Made by a program: the position numbers and the translations under genes. From assembly GCF_015674855.1 (NCBI RefSeq), contig NZ_JADMLG010000009.1:25541-89540 (forward strand): 64,000 bases of DNA, given 5' to 3'. Of the stretch, positions 39,777-48,790 are shown in pieces. Origin of the DNA: Nocardia bovistercoris. GTDB taxonomy: Bacteria; Actinomycetota; Actinomycetes; Mycobacteriales; Mycobacteriaceae. Position 1 is the first letter of the stretch; each line of letters starts with the position of its first letter. The notes under the pieces are model-generated. The model had not been told where the DNA came from. It did not search any database and worked only from the letters and a program-made list of their open reading frames with translations.

Positions 39777-41732
39777 GTGACAGAGCACGTCGAACAACTC
39801 GAGTTCCAGGCCGAGACCCATCAGCTGCTCGAACTGATGATCCACTCGGTCTACTCCAACAAAGACACGTTCCTGCGGGAGCTGATCTCGAACGCTTCCG
39901 ACGCACTGGACAAGCTGCGGCTCGAGTCCTACCGGGACAAGGACCTGCACGTCGACACCTCCGACCTACACATCGAACTGGAGGTGGACAAGGACGCGCG
40001 GATTCTCACCGTCCGGGACAACGGCATCGGCATGTCGAGGGCCGAGGTGGTCGACCTGATCGGCACCCTGGCCAAGTCCGGTACCGCGGAGCTGCGCAAG
40101 AAACTGAACGAGGCGAAGTCCGACGCCGCCACCGAGGAGCTGATCGGCCAGTTCGGCATCGGCTTCTACTCCACTTTCATGGTCGCCGACAAGGTCGCGC
40201 TGACCACCCGCAAGGCGGGTGAGTCCGAGGGCACCCGCTGGGAGTCCGAGGGCCAGTCCACCTACACCATCGAGACCGTGGCCGACGCGCCGCAGGGCAC
40301 CGCGGTCACCCTGCACCTCAAACCCGCCGACGAGGACGACCACCTCTTCGACTACACGCAGGAGTGGAAGCTCCGCGAGATCGTCAAGAAGTACTCCGAC
40401 TTCATCTCGTGGCCGGTGCGCATGCCGGTGGAGCGCACCGTCACCGAGGGTGAGGGCGAGGAGCAGACCGAGCGCACGGTGCTCGAGGAGCAGACCCTGA
40501 ACTCCATGAAGGCGCTGTGGACCCGCCCGAAGAGCGAGGTCTCCGACGAGGAGTACAAGGAGTTCTACAAGCACGTCGGGCACGGCTGGGACGATCCGCT
40601 CGAGATCATCGCCTTCAAGGCCGAGGGCACCTTCGAGTACCAGGCGCTGCTGTTCATTCCCTCGCACGCGCCGTTCGACCTGTTCACCCGCGAGCACAAG
40701 CGCGGTGTCCAGCTCTACGTCAAGCGGGTGTTCATCATGGACAACTGCGAGGAGCTGATGCCGGAGTACCTGCGTTTCGTGAAGGGCGTGGTCGACGCGC
40801 AGGACCTGTCGCTGAACGTCTCGCGGGAGATCCTGCAGCAGGACCGCCAGATCCAGATGATCCGCAAGCGCCTGGTGAAGCGGGTGCTTTCCACGGTCAA
40901 GGAGCTCCAGGGCGCCGAGGACCAGTCGAAGTACCGGACCTTCTGGCAGGAGTTCGGCCGCGTCCTCAAGGAGGGCCTGCTCTCCGATTTCGACAACCGC
41001 GAGACGCTGCTTCAGGTGTCCTCGTTCGCGTCGACGCATTCGGAGTCGGAGCCGACCACGCTCGCGCAGTACGTGGAGCGCATGGCCGATGGCCAGGAGT
41101 CGATCTACTACATGACCGGCGAGAGCCGTCAGCAGATCGAGTCCTCGCCGCATATCGAGGCGTTCCGGGACAAGGGCCGCGAGGTGCTGATCCTGACCGA
41201 CCCGGTGGACGAGATGTGGGTCGGTTCGGTGACCGACTTCGACGGCAAGCCGTTCCAGTCCATCGCCAAGGGCGAGGTCGATCTGGAGACCGAGGACGAG
41301 AAGAAGGCCTCGGAGGCGCTGCGCGAGCAGCAGGACAAGGATTTCGCCGATGTGCTCGGCTGGCTCGGCAAGACGCTGGAGGACAGCGTCAAGGAGGTGC
41401 GCCTGACCAGCAGGCTCACCACCTCGCCCGCCTGCCTGGTCGGCGACGTCTACGATTTCACGCCGATGTTGGAGCGCATGTACCGCGCGTCCGGTCAGGC
41501 GGTTCCGGAGAGCAAGCGCATCCTGGAGCTGAATCCGACGCATCCGCTGGTCTCGGGTCTGCGCGAGGCGTATTTCACGCGCAAGGAGGACGCCGACGCC
41601 GGTAACGTGCCCGAACTCGCGGAGACGGCCGAATTGCTCTACGGCACCGCGGTTCTCGCCGAGGGCGGTGAGTTGAAGGATCCGGCGCGTTTCGCCCACA
41701 TCCTGACCGATCGCCTGACTCGCACGCTCTGA
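39777..41732 (+). CDS. htpG: Chaperone HtpG (Hsp90)
   Basis: It is a full-length Hsp90 of 651 residues. The ATP-binding Bergerat fold is NKDTFLRELISNASDALDKL (about 27-46), DNGIGMS (about 81-87) and GQFGIGFYS (about 124-132). The middle-domain catalytic arginine lies in LSLNVSREILQQDRQI. The start is the GTG at 39777. It assists folding of client proteins in the cytoplasm using ATP. I see no heat-shock operator upstream in the 83 bases from the nuclease gene. A strong terminator follows. Confidence 0.97.
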   Translation: MTEHVEQLEFQAETHQLLELMIHSVYSNKDTFLRELISNASDALDKLRLESYRDKDLHVDTSDLHIELEVDKDARILTVRDNGIGMSRAEVVDLIGTLAKSGTAELRKKLNEAKSDAATEELIGQFGIGFYSTFMVADKVALTTRKAGESEGTRWESEGQSTYTIETVADAPQGTAVTLHLKPADEDDHLFDYTQEWKLREIVKKYSDFISWPVRMPVERTVTEGEGEEQTERTVLEEQTLNSMKALWTRPKSEVSDEEYKEFYKHVGHGWDDPLEIIAFKAEGTFEYQALLFIPSHAPFDLFTREHKRGVQLYVKRVFIMDNCEELMPEYLRFVKGVVDAQDLSLNVSREILQQDRQIQMIRKRLVKRVLSTVKELQGAEDQSKYRTFWQEFGRVLKEGLLSDFDNRETLLQVSSFASTHSESEPTTLAQYVERMADGQESIYYMTGESRQQIESSPHIEAFRDKGREVLILTDPVDEMWVGSVTDFDGKPFQSIAKGEVDLETEDEKKASEALREQQDKDFADVLGWLGKTLEDSVKEVRLTSRLTTSPACLVGDVYDFTPMLERMYRASGQAVPESKRILELNPTHPLVSGLREAYFTRKEDADAGNVPELAETAELLYGTAVLAEGGELKDPARFAHILTDRLTRTL

Positions 41733-41738
41733 TCCGCC

Positions 41739-41770
41739 GGACCGGGGTCGCAACGCCGCGACCCCGGTCC
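41739..41770 (+). terminator. Terminator of htpG
   Basis: A 13-bp perfect stem (41739-41751 with 41758-41770) with a 6-base loop, seven bases past the stop codon. Confidence 0.88.
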
Positions 41771-41897
41771 GCGCGTGAGCGACGCGACCGGTCGGTCCGA
41801 TAGGATGGCCGAAAGCGTTCGGGCACAGCGATATCCGCCCGGATCACCGGGACGCCGCGCGCGTAGCCTGATGCGGTCGAAAGGATCGTGCTCGAAC

Positions 41898-42716
41898 ATG
41901 TCCGCCAATCCACTCACCGTCGCCGAACCGTGGGATCTCGTCGCCGAGAGCTACGCCGAGTTCGGACCCGCGGTCATGCGGCCGTTCTCCTCCCACGCGC
42001 TCGAGGTGGCCGGACCGGCGCCGGACGCGCGGATCGTCGACATCGCGGCGGGCACCGGAATCCTGAGCCTGCTCGCGGCCCGACAGGTCGCCTCGGTGCA
42101 CGCCATCGATCTCTCCGAGGGCATGCTCGAGCGGCTGCGCGAGGCCGCGCGGCAGGCGGGCATCGACAATATCGAGACCGAATGCGGTGACGGGCAGGCG
42201 CTTCCGTTCGAGTCGAACCGTTTCGACGCCGCGTTCTCCATGTTCGGGCTGATCTTCTTCCCCGACCGCACCGCCGGATTCGCCGAGATGTTCCGCGTGC
42301 TGCGGCCCGGCGGGCTCGCTGTGGTGTCGAGTTGGGCGCCGATGGTGGAATCGCCGCTGATGATGACCATGTTCGCGGCGGGCGCCGCCGCCGACCCCGA
42401 CCTGCAGGAGCCACAGCCCGATTTCCTCGGACTGGAGAACCCCGACGTCTTCGCCACCGAGATGCGCGCCGCGGGCTTCGCGGGGGTGACGATCCAGCGG
42501 CACACCGCGTCGATCCACTTCGACAGCGTCGACGAGATCTGGGCCTCGATGATCGTCGGCAGCGCGATGATGCAGTGGATCCGCCGCCAGGAAGGCGAGC
42601 GGCGCTGGGCGGCGCGCACCGCCGCCATGCGCGGCTATCTGGACGCGAACTTCCGTCCCGGTGTCGGGCTGTCGACCACCGCGCTGCTCGGGATAGGCCA
42701 CAAACCTCGGCTCTGA
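41898..42716 (+). CDS. Class I SAM-dependent methyltransferase, 272 aa
   Basis: Motif I is VDIAAGTGILSLLAA (residues about 47-61), followed by the acidic end of strand 2 (HAIDLSEGMLERL), the post-I motif CGDGQALPFESNRFDAAFSM, and RVLRPGGLAVVSSW. This is a Methyltransf_11/25-type enzyme of usual length; the substrate is unknown. The ATG at 41898 is preferred over upstream starts because coding character begins there (MSANPLTVAEPWDLVA). It is convergent with the SDR gene. Confidence 0.85.
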   Translation: MSANPLTVAEPWDLVAESYAEFGPAVMRPFSSHALEVAGPAPDARIVDIAAGTGILSLLAARQVASVHAIDLSEGMLERLREAARQAGIDNIETECGDGQALPFESNRFDAAFSMFGLIFFPDRTAGFAEMFRVLRPGGLAVVSSWAPMVESPLMMTMFAAGAAADPDLQEPQPDFLGLENPDVFATEMRAAGFAGVTIQRHTASIHFDSVDEIWASMIVGSAMMQWIRRQEGERRWAARTAAMRGYLDANFRPGVGLSTTALLGIGHKPRL

Positions 42717-42788
42717 GCGGCACGCTTTCACGTCGAGTCGGTGGCTGCTCCCTCGCCCGCGAGGACGAGGGAGCCCGCTACCGCCGGA

Positions 42789-43556
42789 TTATCGCGGCGC
42801 CATGCGCAGCGCGCCGTCCATGCGGATGGTCTCGCCGTTGAGGTAGTCGTGTTCGACGATGTACTGCGAGAGCTGCGCGTACTCGTCGGGGCGGCCGAGC
42901 CGCGACGGGAACGGCACACCGGCCTCGAGGCCCTTGCGGTAGTCCTCGGTGACGCCCGCGAGCATCGGGGTGTCGATGATGCCGGGAGCGATGGTGTTCA
43001 CCCGGATGCCGAACTGCGCGAGGTCGCGCGCCGCGGGCACCGTCATGCCGTGCACGCCGCCCTTGGACGCGGAGTAGGCGATCTGGCCGATCTGGCCCTC
43101 GAACGCGGCCACCGACGCCGTGTTGATGATCACACCGCGCTGCCCGTACTCGTCCACCGCCTCGGTCTTGGCGATGGCATCGGCCGCCAGCCGCATCACG
43201 TTGAAGCTGCCGAGCAGGTTCACGGTGATGACGGTGCGGAACAGCTCCAGATCGTGCGGGCCGTTCTTGGACAGGATCCGACCGGCCCAGCCGACGCCCG
43301 CACAGTTGACGACGATGCGTAGCGGCGAGCCGGATTCGACGACCTGCGCGACGGCGGCCGAGACCTCCGCGTCGCTGGTGACGTCGGCGGGGATCAGCGT
43401 CACGCCGGCGGGCACGTTGTCGCCCGCGCGCTCGATGGATTGCGGTACGTCGAGACCGAAGACGGTGGCGCCGAGCTCTGCGAAATGCTTGGCGGTGGCG
43501 GCGCCGAGGCCGGACGCGCCTCCGGTGACAATGGCGGCGGTACCCGAAATCTCCAC
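42789..43556 (-). CDS. Short-chain dehydrogenase, type II 3-hydroxyacyl-CoA dehydrogenase-like, 255 aa
   Basis: The NAD-binding motif TGGASGLGAATAKHF (residues about 11-25), the NCAGVG segment (about 88-93) and the catalytic set Ser-Tyr-Lys in NTASVAAFEGQIGQIAYSASKGG (about 145-167) are all present. LDVPQS after strand 2 gives an Asp for NAD preference. The overall sequence resembles HSD17B10/FabG-like hydroxyacyl-CoA dehydrogenases acting on fatty acyl substrates. The GTG start at 43556 leaves 237 bases to the divergent TetR gene, which likely regulates it. Confidence 0.88.
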   Translation of the reverse strand: MEISGTAAIVTGGASGLGAATAKHFAELGATVFGLDVPQSIERAGDNVPAGVTLIPADVTSDAEVSAAVAQVVESGSPLRIVVNCAGVGWAGRILSKNGPHDLELFRTVITVNLLGSFNVMRLAADAIAKTEAVDEYGQRGVIINTASVAAFEGQIGQIAYSASKGGVHGMTVPAARDLAQFGIRVNTIAPGIIDTPMLAGVTEDYRKGLEAGVPFPSRLGRPDEYAQLSQYIVEHDYLNGETIRMDGALRMAPR

Positions 43557-43793
43557 GATGGTCCTCTCGTTCGTGACAGCCAGTTGGCCTATCGTCAATT
43601 GCACCCTAACCGGTGTCGAGCTCGACCACGAGAACGGCTCCCTCACACTTCGCACGCCCGTCACGAACCCCGTGAACAGGGCGCGCGCACCGAATCGCGG
43701 TGCCGAAACTTTGCCGTCCTGCGAATCCGGGACCGACGCCGGAAAGCCGCGCACACTGGATATCGCGGCTTGCGAAGTGGCAACCTTTACCGA

Positions 43794-44453
43794 ATGACCG
43801 AACTCGCCGGTGTCAGCAGCCGGCTCCCGCGCGGGCGACACGGCCTGCCAAGAGAACAGGTGATCGCCTCCCAGCGCGAGCGGATTCTGCGGGCGATGGC
43901 CGACGCCATGGCCGAACGCGGCTACGTGAACACCCCGATCGCGGTCGTGCTGAAACGCGCGGGCGTCTCGCGGGAGACCTTCTACGAACAGTTCCGCTCC
44001 AAGGAACACTGCTTCGAGGCCGCCTTCGAACGCGCGGTGCACGGCGTGATGGGCAGGATCGCCGCCGCCTCCGACGAAACCACGCCCGCTCCCGGCACGC
44101 CGGAGAACACCGACCGGCTCGACCGCCTGCTCGGCGCCTACCTGGAGGCGCTGGCCGCCGAACCCGCCTATGCCAGGCTGTTCCTGGTCGAGGTGTACGC
44201 CGCGGGCGCGAAGGCGGTAGCCAAACGCGCCGTCCTCCAGGAATCCTTCGTCGCGGTGATCGCCGATGTGCTCGGCGCCACCACCGAATCCCAACGCTTC
44301 GCCTGCCAGACCTTGGCCGCCGGGGTGAGCGCGATGGTCACCGCGAAGATCGCCGCCGCCGATCCCGACGGCCTGCGCGCACTGCGCGGCCCCCTGCTCG
44401 AGTTGGTGCTACGCAGCGGCGACCTCTACGGCGACGCCGTGCGAGCGAACTGA
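43794..44453 (+). CDS. TetR/AcrR-family regulator, 219 aa
   Basis: The HTH is SQRERILRAMADAMAERG with VVLKRAGVSRETFYEQFRSK (residues about 25-72). The ligand domain contains AEPAYARLFLVEVYAAGAKA, typical of the TetR_C subgroup found beside fatty-acid and dehydrogenase genes. The ATG at 43794 lacks a strong ribosome-binding site. It is divergent from the SDR gene, its probable target. Confidence 0.88.
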   Translation: MTELAGVSSRLPRGRHGLPREQVIASQRERILRAMADAMAERGYVNTPIAVVLKRAGVSRETFYEQFRSKEHCFEAAFERAVHGVMGRIAAASDETTPAPGTPENTDRLDRLLGAYLEALAAEPAYARLFLVEVYAAGAKAVAKRAVLQESFVAVIADVLGATTESQRFACQTLAAGVSAMVTAKIAAADPDGLRALRGPLLELVLRSGDLYGDAVRAN

Positions 44454-44582
44454 GCGGGCTGCCGAACAGTCGAGGACACGCGCGAGGCAGCCGGGTCAGG
44501 TCGATGTGCGACGGCGGCCGAGCGAATCGAAGTGCGCGGGCGGGCCGAGTTCATGCTCTACCGGTGAGCCGAATCGAGGGGC

Positions 44583-45302
44583 TCAGCCGATCTCCGCCGA
44601 TTCGGGCGTTTCTCCGACCGGATCCGGCTGCGCGCGCCCGACCGTCCGTCGCCGCAGCACCAACGGTGTTCCCGCGACCAGCGGGACCACCAGGGCGATC
44701 GCCGCACAGGACACCACCCCGAGGTCGGGCAGCGTCGCCGAGAGCAGCGTGGCCGTGCCGAGGTAGAGGAACAGCAGTCCGGCTCCGATGCCGATCAGCC
44801 GTTCCGGCAGGTGTTTGCCGATGAGAATGCCGACCGCGATGGCGAGGCCGTCCGCGGCGACCATGCCGATGGTCGAGCCGATCCACACGCCGATCCAGCT
44901 GTTGTCGGTGGCCAGCGCGGCGGTCGCGAACATGGTGCGGTCGCCGAGTTCGGCGAGCAGGACCGCCGACAGCACGACGAAGAAAGGCGCCCGGGTCGAG
45001 CGCGGTGCGGCGCGTTCCTCGTCCGGTTCGGCGGGTCCGAAGTGTTCGCGCAGGGTCCAGAGGCCGACGGCGAGGAAGGTCAGCGCGGCGACGACGGCGA
45101 TGGCGCGAGTCGGCAGCGCCGCGCCGAGGAAGTAGCCGACCCCGACGGAGATGACGTGCACGGCGGCGGTGGCGGCGGCGATACCGCCGAGGACGACCCA
45201 CCAGCGGTAGCGCAGCGCGAAAGTCAGCGCCATGAGCTGGGACTTGTCGCCCAGTTCGGCGAGAAAGACTATGCCGATACTGAGCAATACGGTGGCGATC
45301 AT
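44583..45302 (-). CDS. GDT1/TMEM165 family manganese/calcium transporter, 239 aa
   Basis: The family is defined by two copies of E-x-G-D-K/R-S/T, present here as ELGDKS (residues about 16-21) and ELGDRT (about 138-143), each in a three-helix half with inverted topology. Members export Mn2+ (or Ca2+) in exchange for protons. The ATG at 45302 starts helix 1 directly. Upstream lies a yybP-ykoY-type RNA, known from many bacteria to switch on Mn2+ exporters, so this protein is most likely a manganese exporter induced by excess Mn2+. Confidence 0.92.
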   Translation of the reverse strand: MIATVLLSIGIVFLAELGDKSQLMALTFALRYRWWVVLGGIAAATAAVHVISVGVGYFLGAALPTRAIAVVAALTFLAVGLWTLREHFGPAEPDEERAAPRSTRAPFFVVLSAVLLAELGDRTMFATAALATDNSWIGVWIGSTIGMVAADGLAIAVGILIGKHLPERLIGIGAGLLFLYLGTATLLSATLPDLGVVSCAAIALVVPLVAGTPLVLRRRTVGRAQPDPVGETPESAEIG

Positions 45303-45382
45303 CGGTTGCGTCTCCCCGGATCCTCGGCCTGCCTGCCGGAGATCTCGGGTACGCCTCCGGCCGACAGACAAAACTGTCAGAC

Positions 45383-45490
45383 CGAAGGTCTCGCCCACCG
45401 GAACGTCGCCGGTTCACGCGACCGGATCCGCGGCCCGACGGGCGCGCGAATCAGTATGTCGACCGCGTGATTGGGGGCTACTCCCCTTCG
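45383..45490 (-). ncRNA. yybP-ykoY (manganese) riboswitch
   Basis: On the minus strand the conserved 5' box GGGGAGTAGC is at about 45476-45486, the strand GTCGACATACT at about 45451-45461, and the second box GCGAGACC at 45387-45394. The basal stem P1 closes them: CGAAGG (45490-45485) pairs with CCTTCG (45388-45383). A small hairpin (GACAG/CTGTC) follows before the gene and could be the expression platform. The RNA precedes a GDT1-family cation exporter, a known target of this riboswitch class. Confidence 0.88.
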
Positions 45491-45576
45491 CTGCCACCGA
45501 CAGTACCCGGACAGCCCTGTCCTGACAACCGCGTGTGGCCCAAATCGCCCCGCGCGCAATAAGTTTGGGAGACCAT

Positions 45577-45612
45577 GCGGCCGACTTCGGTAACCCTTAC
45601 AAAGTCGGCCGC
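45577..45612 (-). terminator. Terminator of the leftward gene at 45620-46147
   Basis: An 11-bp perfect stem (45577-45587 with 45602-45612) with a 14-base loop lies eight bases past the stop codon, ahead of the riboswitch region. Confidence 0.75.
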
Positions 45613-45619
45613 CCAACCG

Positions 45620-46147
45620 TCACGCGGCAAGCAGCATCGCCAGAACCGCGGTGTCGGGATCGCTGATCGGATCCAGCCCGACCCGGCTGACCAGCGAGGT
45701 CACCGTGCCGTCGGATTCGGCCTCCGCCCAGGCGGCGCGATGCTCCAACCCCAGGTGCGGCACGCCGGGCAGCAGCACGCACCCGGAGGCGGCGCCGGTG
45801 CACTCGGGCAACGACGGCCGGGTCTCCGAGGGGGGATGCAGCATCAGCAGCGCGGGCGGCACATGCTCGGCGAACCGACCCGGCGCCAGCGCTTCCTCGC
45901 CGATGACCGTGCCCTCGGCGAGCACGATGCCGACCGTGCCCGGCATCGGTTCGTCGGGTAGCTCCTCGCGCACGCCGAAGACCGTGGTCGTGGTGAGCAG
46001 GCCAGGTAGCGTCGCCACGCGCACCGCGAGCACGAGTACCTGCGCCCATTCCTTGGTGGTATCCGGCCAGCGGCCGGAGATGACGAATCCTCGCAGCGAT
46101 CCTCGAGCGTGGAACGGCGTGATGCCGATCGGTTCGTTCGCCCGCAT
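45620..46147 (-). CDS. Conserved hypothetical protein, 175 aa
   Basis: I do not recognise the family. The protein is soluble, with a beta-rich first half (GFVISGRWPDTTKEWAQVLV, LTTTTVFGVREELPDEP) and no signal peptide. The ATG at 46147 has GGGAGG four bases upstream, a strong site, which decides the start over an earlier in-frame ATG. It stands alone between the riboswitch region and sodA, with terminators on both sides. Confidence 0.6.
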   Translation of the reverse strand: MRANEPIGITPFHARGSLRGFVISGRWPDTTKEWAQVLVLAVRVATLPGLLTTTTVFGVREELPDEPMPGTVGIVLAEGTVIGEEALAPGRFAEHVPPALLMLHPPSETRPSLPECTGAASGCVLLPGVPHLGLEHRAAWAEAESDGTVTSLVSRVGLDPISDPDTAVLAMLLAA

Positions 46148-46290
46148 GATGCCTCCCGTCATGGAACCGGGGGCGGCTTTGCCCTGAACTGTGGATTTCG
46201 ACAATGACTCAGGTATCACCTGGCACACAAGTACCAAAGAGTGCTAACGCGACATCAGCGCCGGATTCCGGGCGGTCCCCGACGACGACC

Positions 46291-46322
46291 GGACCCCCGC
46301 CGCGAGCACGCGACGGGGGTCC
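46291..46322 (-). terminator. Terminator of sodA
   Basis: A 9-bp stem (46291-46299 with 46314-46322), extended by partial pairing inside, begins 20 bases past the sodA stop. Confidence 0.75.
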
Positions 46323-46341
46323 GACGAAGAAGGGGAACGGC

Positions 46342-46965
46342 TCAGCCGAAGACGAGGCCCTTGCCCTGGCTGACGGCGCGGGCGAAGCGCTCCTGCACGT
46401 CCTCCCAGTTGACGACGTTCCAGAACGCGGTGACGTAGTCGGCCTTCACGTTCTTGTACTGCAGGTAGAAGGCGTGCTCCCACATGTCGACCTGCAGCAG
46501 CGGGATGATGCCGAGCGGCACGTTGGCCTGCTGGTCGTACAGCTGGAAGGTGAGCAGCTTCTGGCCGAGGGTGTCGTAGCCGAGCACCGCCCAACCCGAG
46601 CCCTGCAGGCCGTTGGCCGCGGCGGCGAACTGCGCGCGGAACTTGTCGAACGAGCCGAACTGGTCGTCGATTGCGGCGGCCAGCTCGCCGACCGGCTTGT
46701 CACCGCCGTTGGGGGACAGGTTCTTCCACCAGATGGAGTGGTTGACGTGACCGCCGAGGTGGAAAGCGAGGTTCTTCTCGTTCAGGAAGATGGCGCCGTG
46801 ATCGCCCGCCTCACGGGCCGCTGCCAGCTTCTCCAGCGCGGTGTTCACACCGGCGACGTATGCGGCGTGGTGCTTGGAATGATGAATCTCGTTGATCTGC
46901 CCGGAGATATGGGGCTCCAGGGCGCTGTAGTCGTAATCCAGATCTGGCAGCGTGTACTCAGCCAC
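46342..46965 (-). CDS. sodA: Superoxide dismutase, Fe/Mn type
   Basis: It converts superoxide to hydrogen peroxide and oxygen. The four metal ligands are in INEIHHSKHHAAYV (residues about 25-38), HVNHSIWW (about 73-80), and VDMWEHAFYLQY (Asp and His, about 159-170). The sequence is very close to mycobacterial SodA, which uses iron or manganese; the active-site set alone does not decide the metal. It lacks a classical signal peptide, as in mycobacteria, where it is nonetheless found outside the cell. At 207 residues it is full length. It lies one gene beyond the Mn2+ transporter region. Confidence 0.97.
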   Translation of the reverse strand: MAEYTLPDLDYDYSALEPHISGQINEIHHSKHHAAYVAGVNTALEKLAAAREAGDHGAIFLNEKNLAFHLGGHVNHSIWWKNLSPNGGDKPVGELAAAIDDQFGSFDKFRAQFAAAANGLQGSGWAVLGYDTLGQKLLTFQLYDQQANVPLGIIPLLQVDMWEHAFYLQYKNVKADYVTAFWNVVNWEDVQERFARAVSQGKGLVFG

Positions 46966-47196
46966 GATGTCCCTTCCTATGTCGGGCCGAAGGCGCGCGG
47001 ACTCCTCGTGCGCCTTCAGCCATCATTCGTACACCCGCTGGGTCCAACCCGGACCGAAGCCCCCGCTATTCCGGCAGCAGGCCGTCTTTCGGCGAACTCC
47101 GTCTTTCGTCGTACCCGCGCGCGTTCGATCGAACCATGTCCCACCCCGGCGGGCCAGCGGGGCATGACGGCCCGCCGCGGGACGGTGGAAGGGGAT

Positions 47197-47832
47197 TCAG
47201 AGCGGGGGAGTGATACCGGGTCGGATCGTGCGCGGGTCGCCCGCGTCGTGCGCGGCCCACCAGCGCACCCCGCCCGCGATGAATTCGGCGAGTGGCACCT
47301 CGCGGCCGTCGGCGTCGTGAATGGTCATGCCGTCGAACCACACTCGCACGTCGAGTTCGCGCGGGTCGGTGCCCTCCTCCTGGGAGAACTCGAGCACGTG
47401 CGGGCAGATGTGGTTGTCGATGCTGGTGTCGAAACTGAGCAATTCGCCCCACAGCGTCCAGCCGCTGTCGTCGAGGTCGACGAATTCCCAGCCGTGCAGC
47501 CTGCCGCCGCCGAAGCTGCGGATGGCCTCGCCGAGATCTTCCAGGCGCAGCGGGAGCACCCTCGGCTCGAGATCGTCCCAGCGCTGTTCGCGCAGCGAGG
47601 CGGCGACCCGCCCGACGCCGGTGCAGGTCAGTGTGACCTTGTAGTCCTGTTCGGCCCGCGCGTCGTGATCATGCGACGCGCGCGCGTCGGCACGCAGCGT
47701 CAGCACTTCGAGGTCGAGGCGCAGCGTGCGCGCCACCGGGTCGACCTGTACTCCGAGGCAGGCGGCCTCGGAGAGTGCGGTGTTGAGTCCTGCCGTATCC
47801 GATCCTTCGACTAGCCCCCTGCTCACGTTCAT
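47197..47832 (-). CDS. Conserved hypothetical protein, 211 aa
   Basis: I do not recognise the family. It is soluble, with two parts: a beta-rich half (DPVARTLRLDLEVLTLRADA, YKVTLTCTGVGRVAASLREQ) and an acidic, Trp-rich half (GWEFVDLDDSGWTLWGELLS). No catalytic motif or export signal is visible. It is divergent from the rhodanese gene across a 522-base gap. Confidence 0.65.
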   Translation of the reverse strand: MNVSRGLVEGSDTAGLNTALSEAACLGVQVDPVARTLRLDLEVLTLRADARASHDHDARAEQDYKVTLTCTGVGRVAASLREQRWDDLEPRVLPLRLEDLGEAIRSFGGGRLHGWEFVDLDDSGWTLWGELLSFDTSIDNHICPHVLEFSQEEGTDPRELDVRVWFDGMTIHDADGREVPLAEFIAGGVRWWAAHDAGDPRTIRPGITPPL

Positions 47833-48354
47833 GCCTCCAGGCTACCGACGGCAAGGTCGGGAACCGCGTATTTCACATTTTCATCGGTGTTCCTCGATTT
47901 TCATGGAACCGAATCGGGGTGCGCGCCGTCCAAGTAGTTGTCGGATCCGGATCGGCCACGGTTCCGCCGTAGCGGCGAATGACCGCTCCGGGATGTCAGG
48001 AGGGGAGTTCCGGAACGGTCGTTCGCAATGCTGCCCGTTCGCGGGAAGTCCATCGAACGTTCATCCGGAATGCCTTGTCACAGTTGACCCGCGGCAAATG
48101 TGGATCGCGATGCGATAGCTCGCCGCCCGGAGAGCGGAATTCGAAAGGATCGCTGACCACAACCTGTGGATCAGGCTGTGGAATTTGTGGATAACTCCCG
48201 TGTGGATATACACACCTGCCGCAGCAACGGGGCGCAGGGTAGGAATCGAAGTATATAACAAACCTGAAGTCCGAAATTACCCCGGTGTCCCCGCAGACGC
48301 TCTGGGACGCACCGGTACTCCCCCGCGGCGCACCGGTCGTGGCAGGATCGAATC
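47833..48354. other. Divergent intergenic gap
   Basis: 522 bases with lower GC than the surroundings, no credible gene, and a DnaA-box-like cluster at 48165-48209 followed by an AT-rich stretch (48248-48280). The promoters of the two flanking divergent genes must also lie here. Confidence 0.5.
48165..48209. promoter_or_regulatory. Second cluster of DnaA-box-like 9-mers
   Basis: An exact TGTGGATAA at 48186-48194 is flanked by TGTGGATCA (48165-48173) and TGTGGATAT (48201-48209), each with one mismatch, all in the same orientation. Confidence 0.45.
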
Positions 48355-48741
48355 GTGACAAGTCCCGAGATTCCGTCGGTTCCGGTGCATGAGCTACCCG
48401 GTCGATTCGACCGGACCGGGTCCACCGCGGACGGCGATACTACCGAAGCGGCCGCCACCGCGATCCTGCTCGACGTCCGCGAGGACGACGAATGGCGGCT
48501 CGGCCACGCACCGGGCGCCACGCACATACCCATGGCCGACGTACCCGCGCGCATCGACGAACTGGACTACGACGCCGCCCTCTACGTCGTCTGTCGACAG
48601 GGCGGCAGATCCATCGAAGTGGCCCGATACCTGGCGCGCGTCGGATTCGACCCGATCAACGTCAGCGGCGGCATGGTGGCCTGGCAGCAGGCCGGTCGCC
48701 CGGTGGTCGCCGACGGCGGCCATCAGGCGAAGATCTACTGA
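48355..48741 (+). CDS. Rhodanese-like domain protein, 128 aa
   Basis: It is a single rhodanese domain: ILLDVREDDEWRLGHAPGAT (residues about 37-56), IPMADVPARIDEL, the active-site loop VCRQGGRS (about 79-86) with Cys at about 80, and NVSGGMVAWQQAGRPV. It can accept and transfer sulfane sulfur; the partner is unknown. It starts at a GTG at 48355. The next gene begins 49 bases on, so it may head a rightward operon running to the DUF5926 gene. Confidence 0.9.
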   Translation: MTSPEIPSVPVHELPGRFDRTGSTADGDTTEAAATAILLDVREDDEWRLGHAPGATHIPMADVPARIDELDYDAALYVVCRQGGRSIEVARYLARVGFDPINVSGGMVAWQQAGRPVVADGGHQAKIY

Positions 48742-48790
48742 CGAGGATGAAGTGTGCGGCGCCCCCGTGCGCGCCACTGAGGAGGCAGCC

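Noticed and set aside
37474..39906. 810-codon leftward open frame
   Set aside because: It is the shadow of the RecB-like nuclease and of parts of neighbouring genes; it has no recognisable domain.
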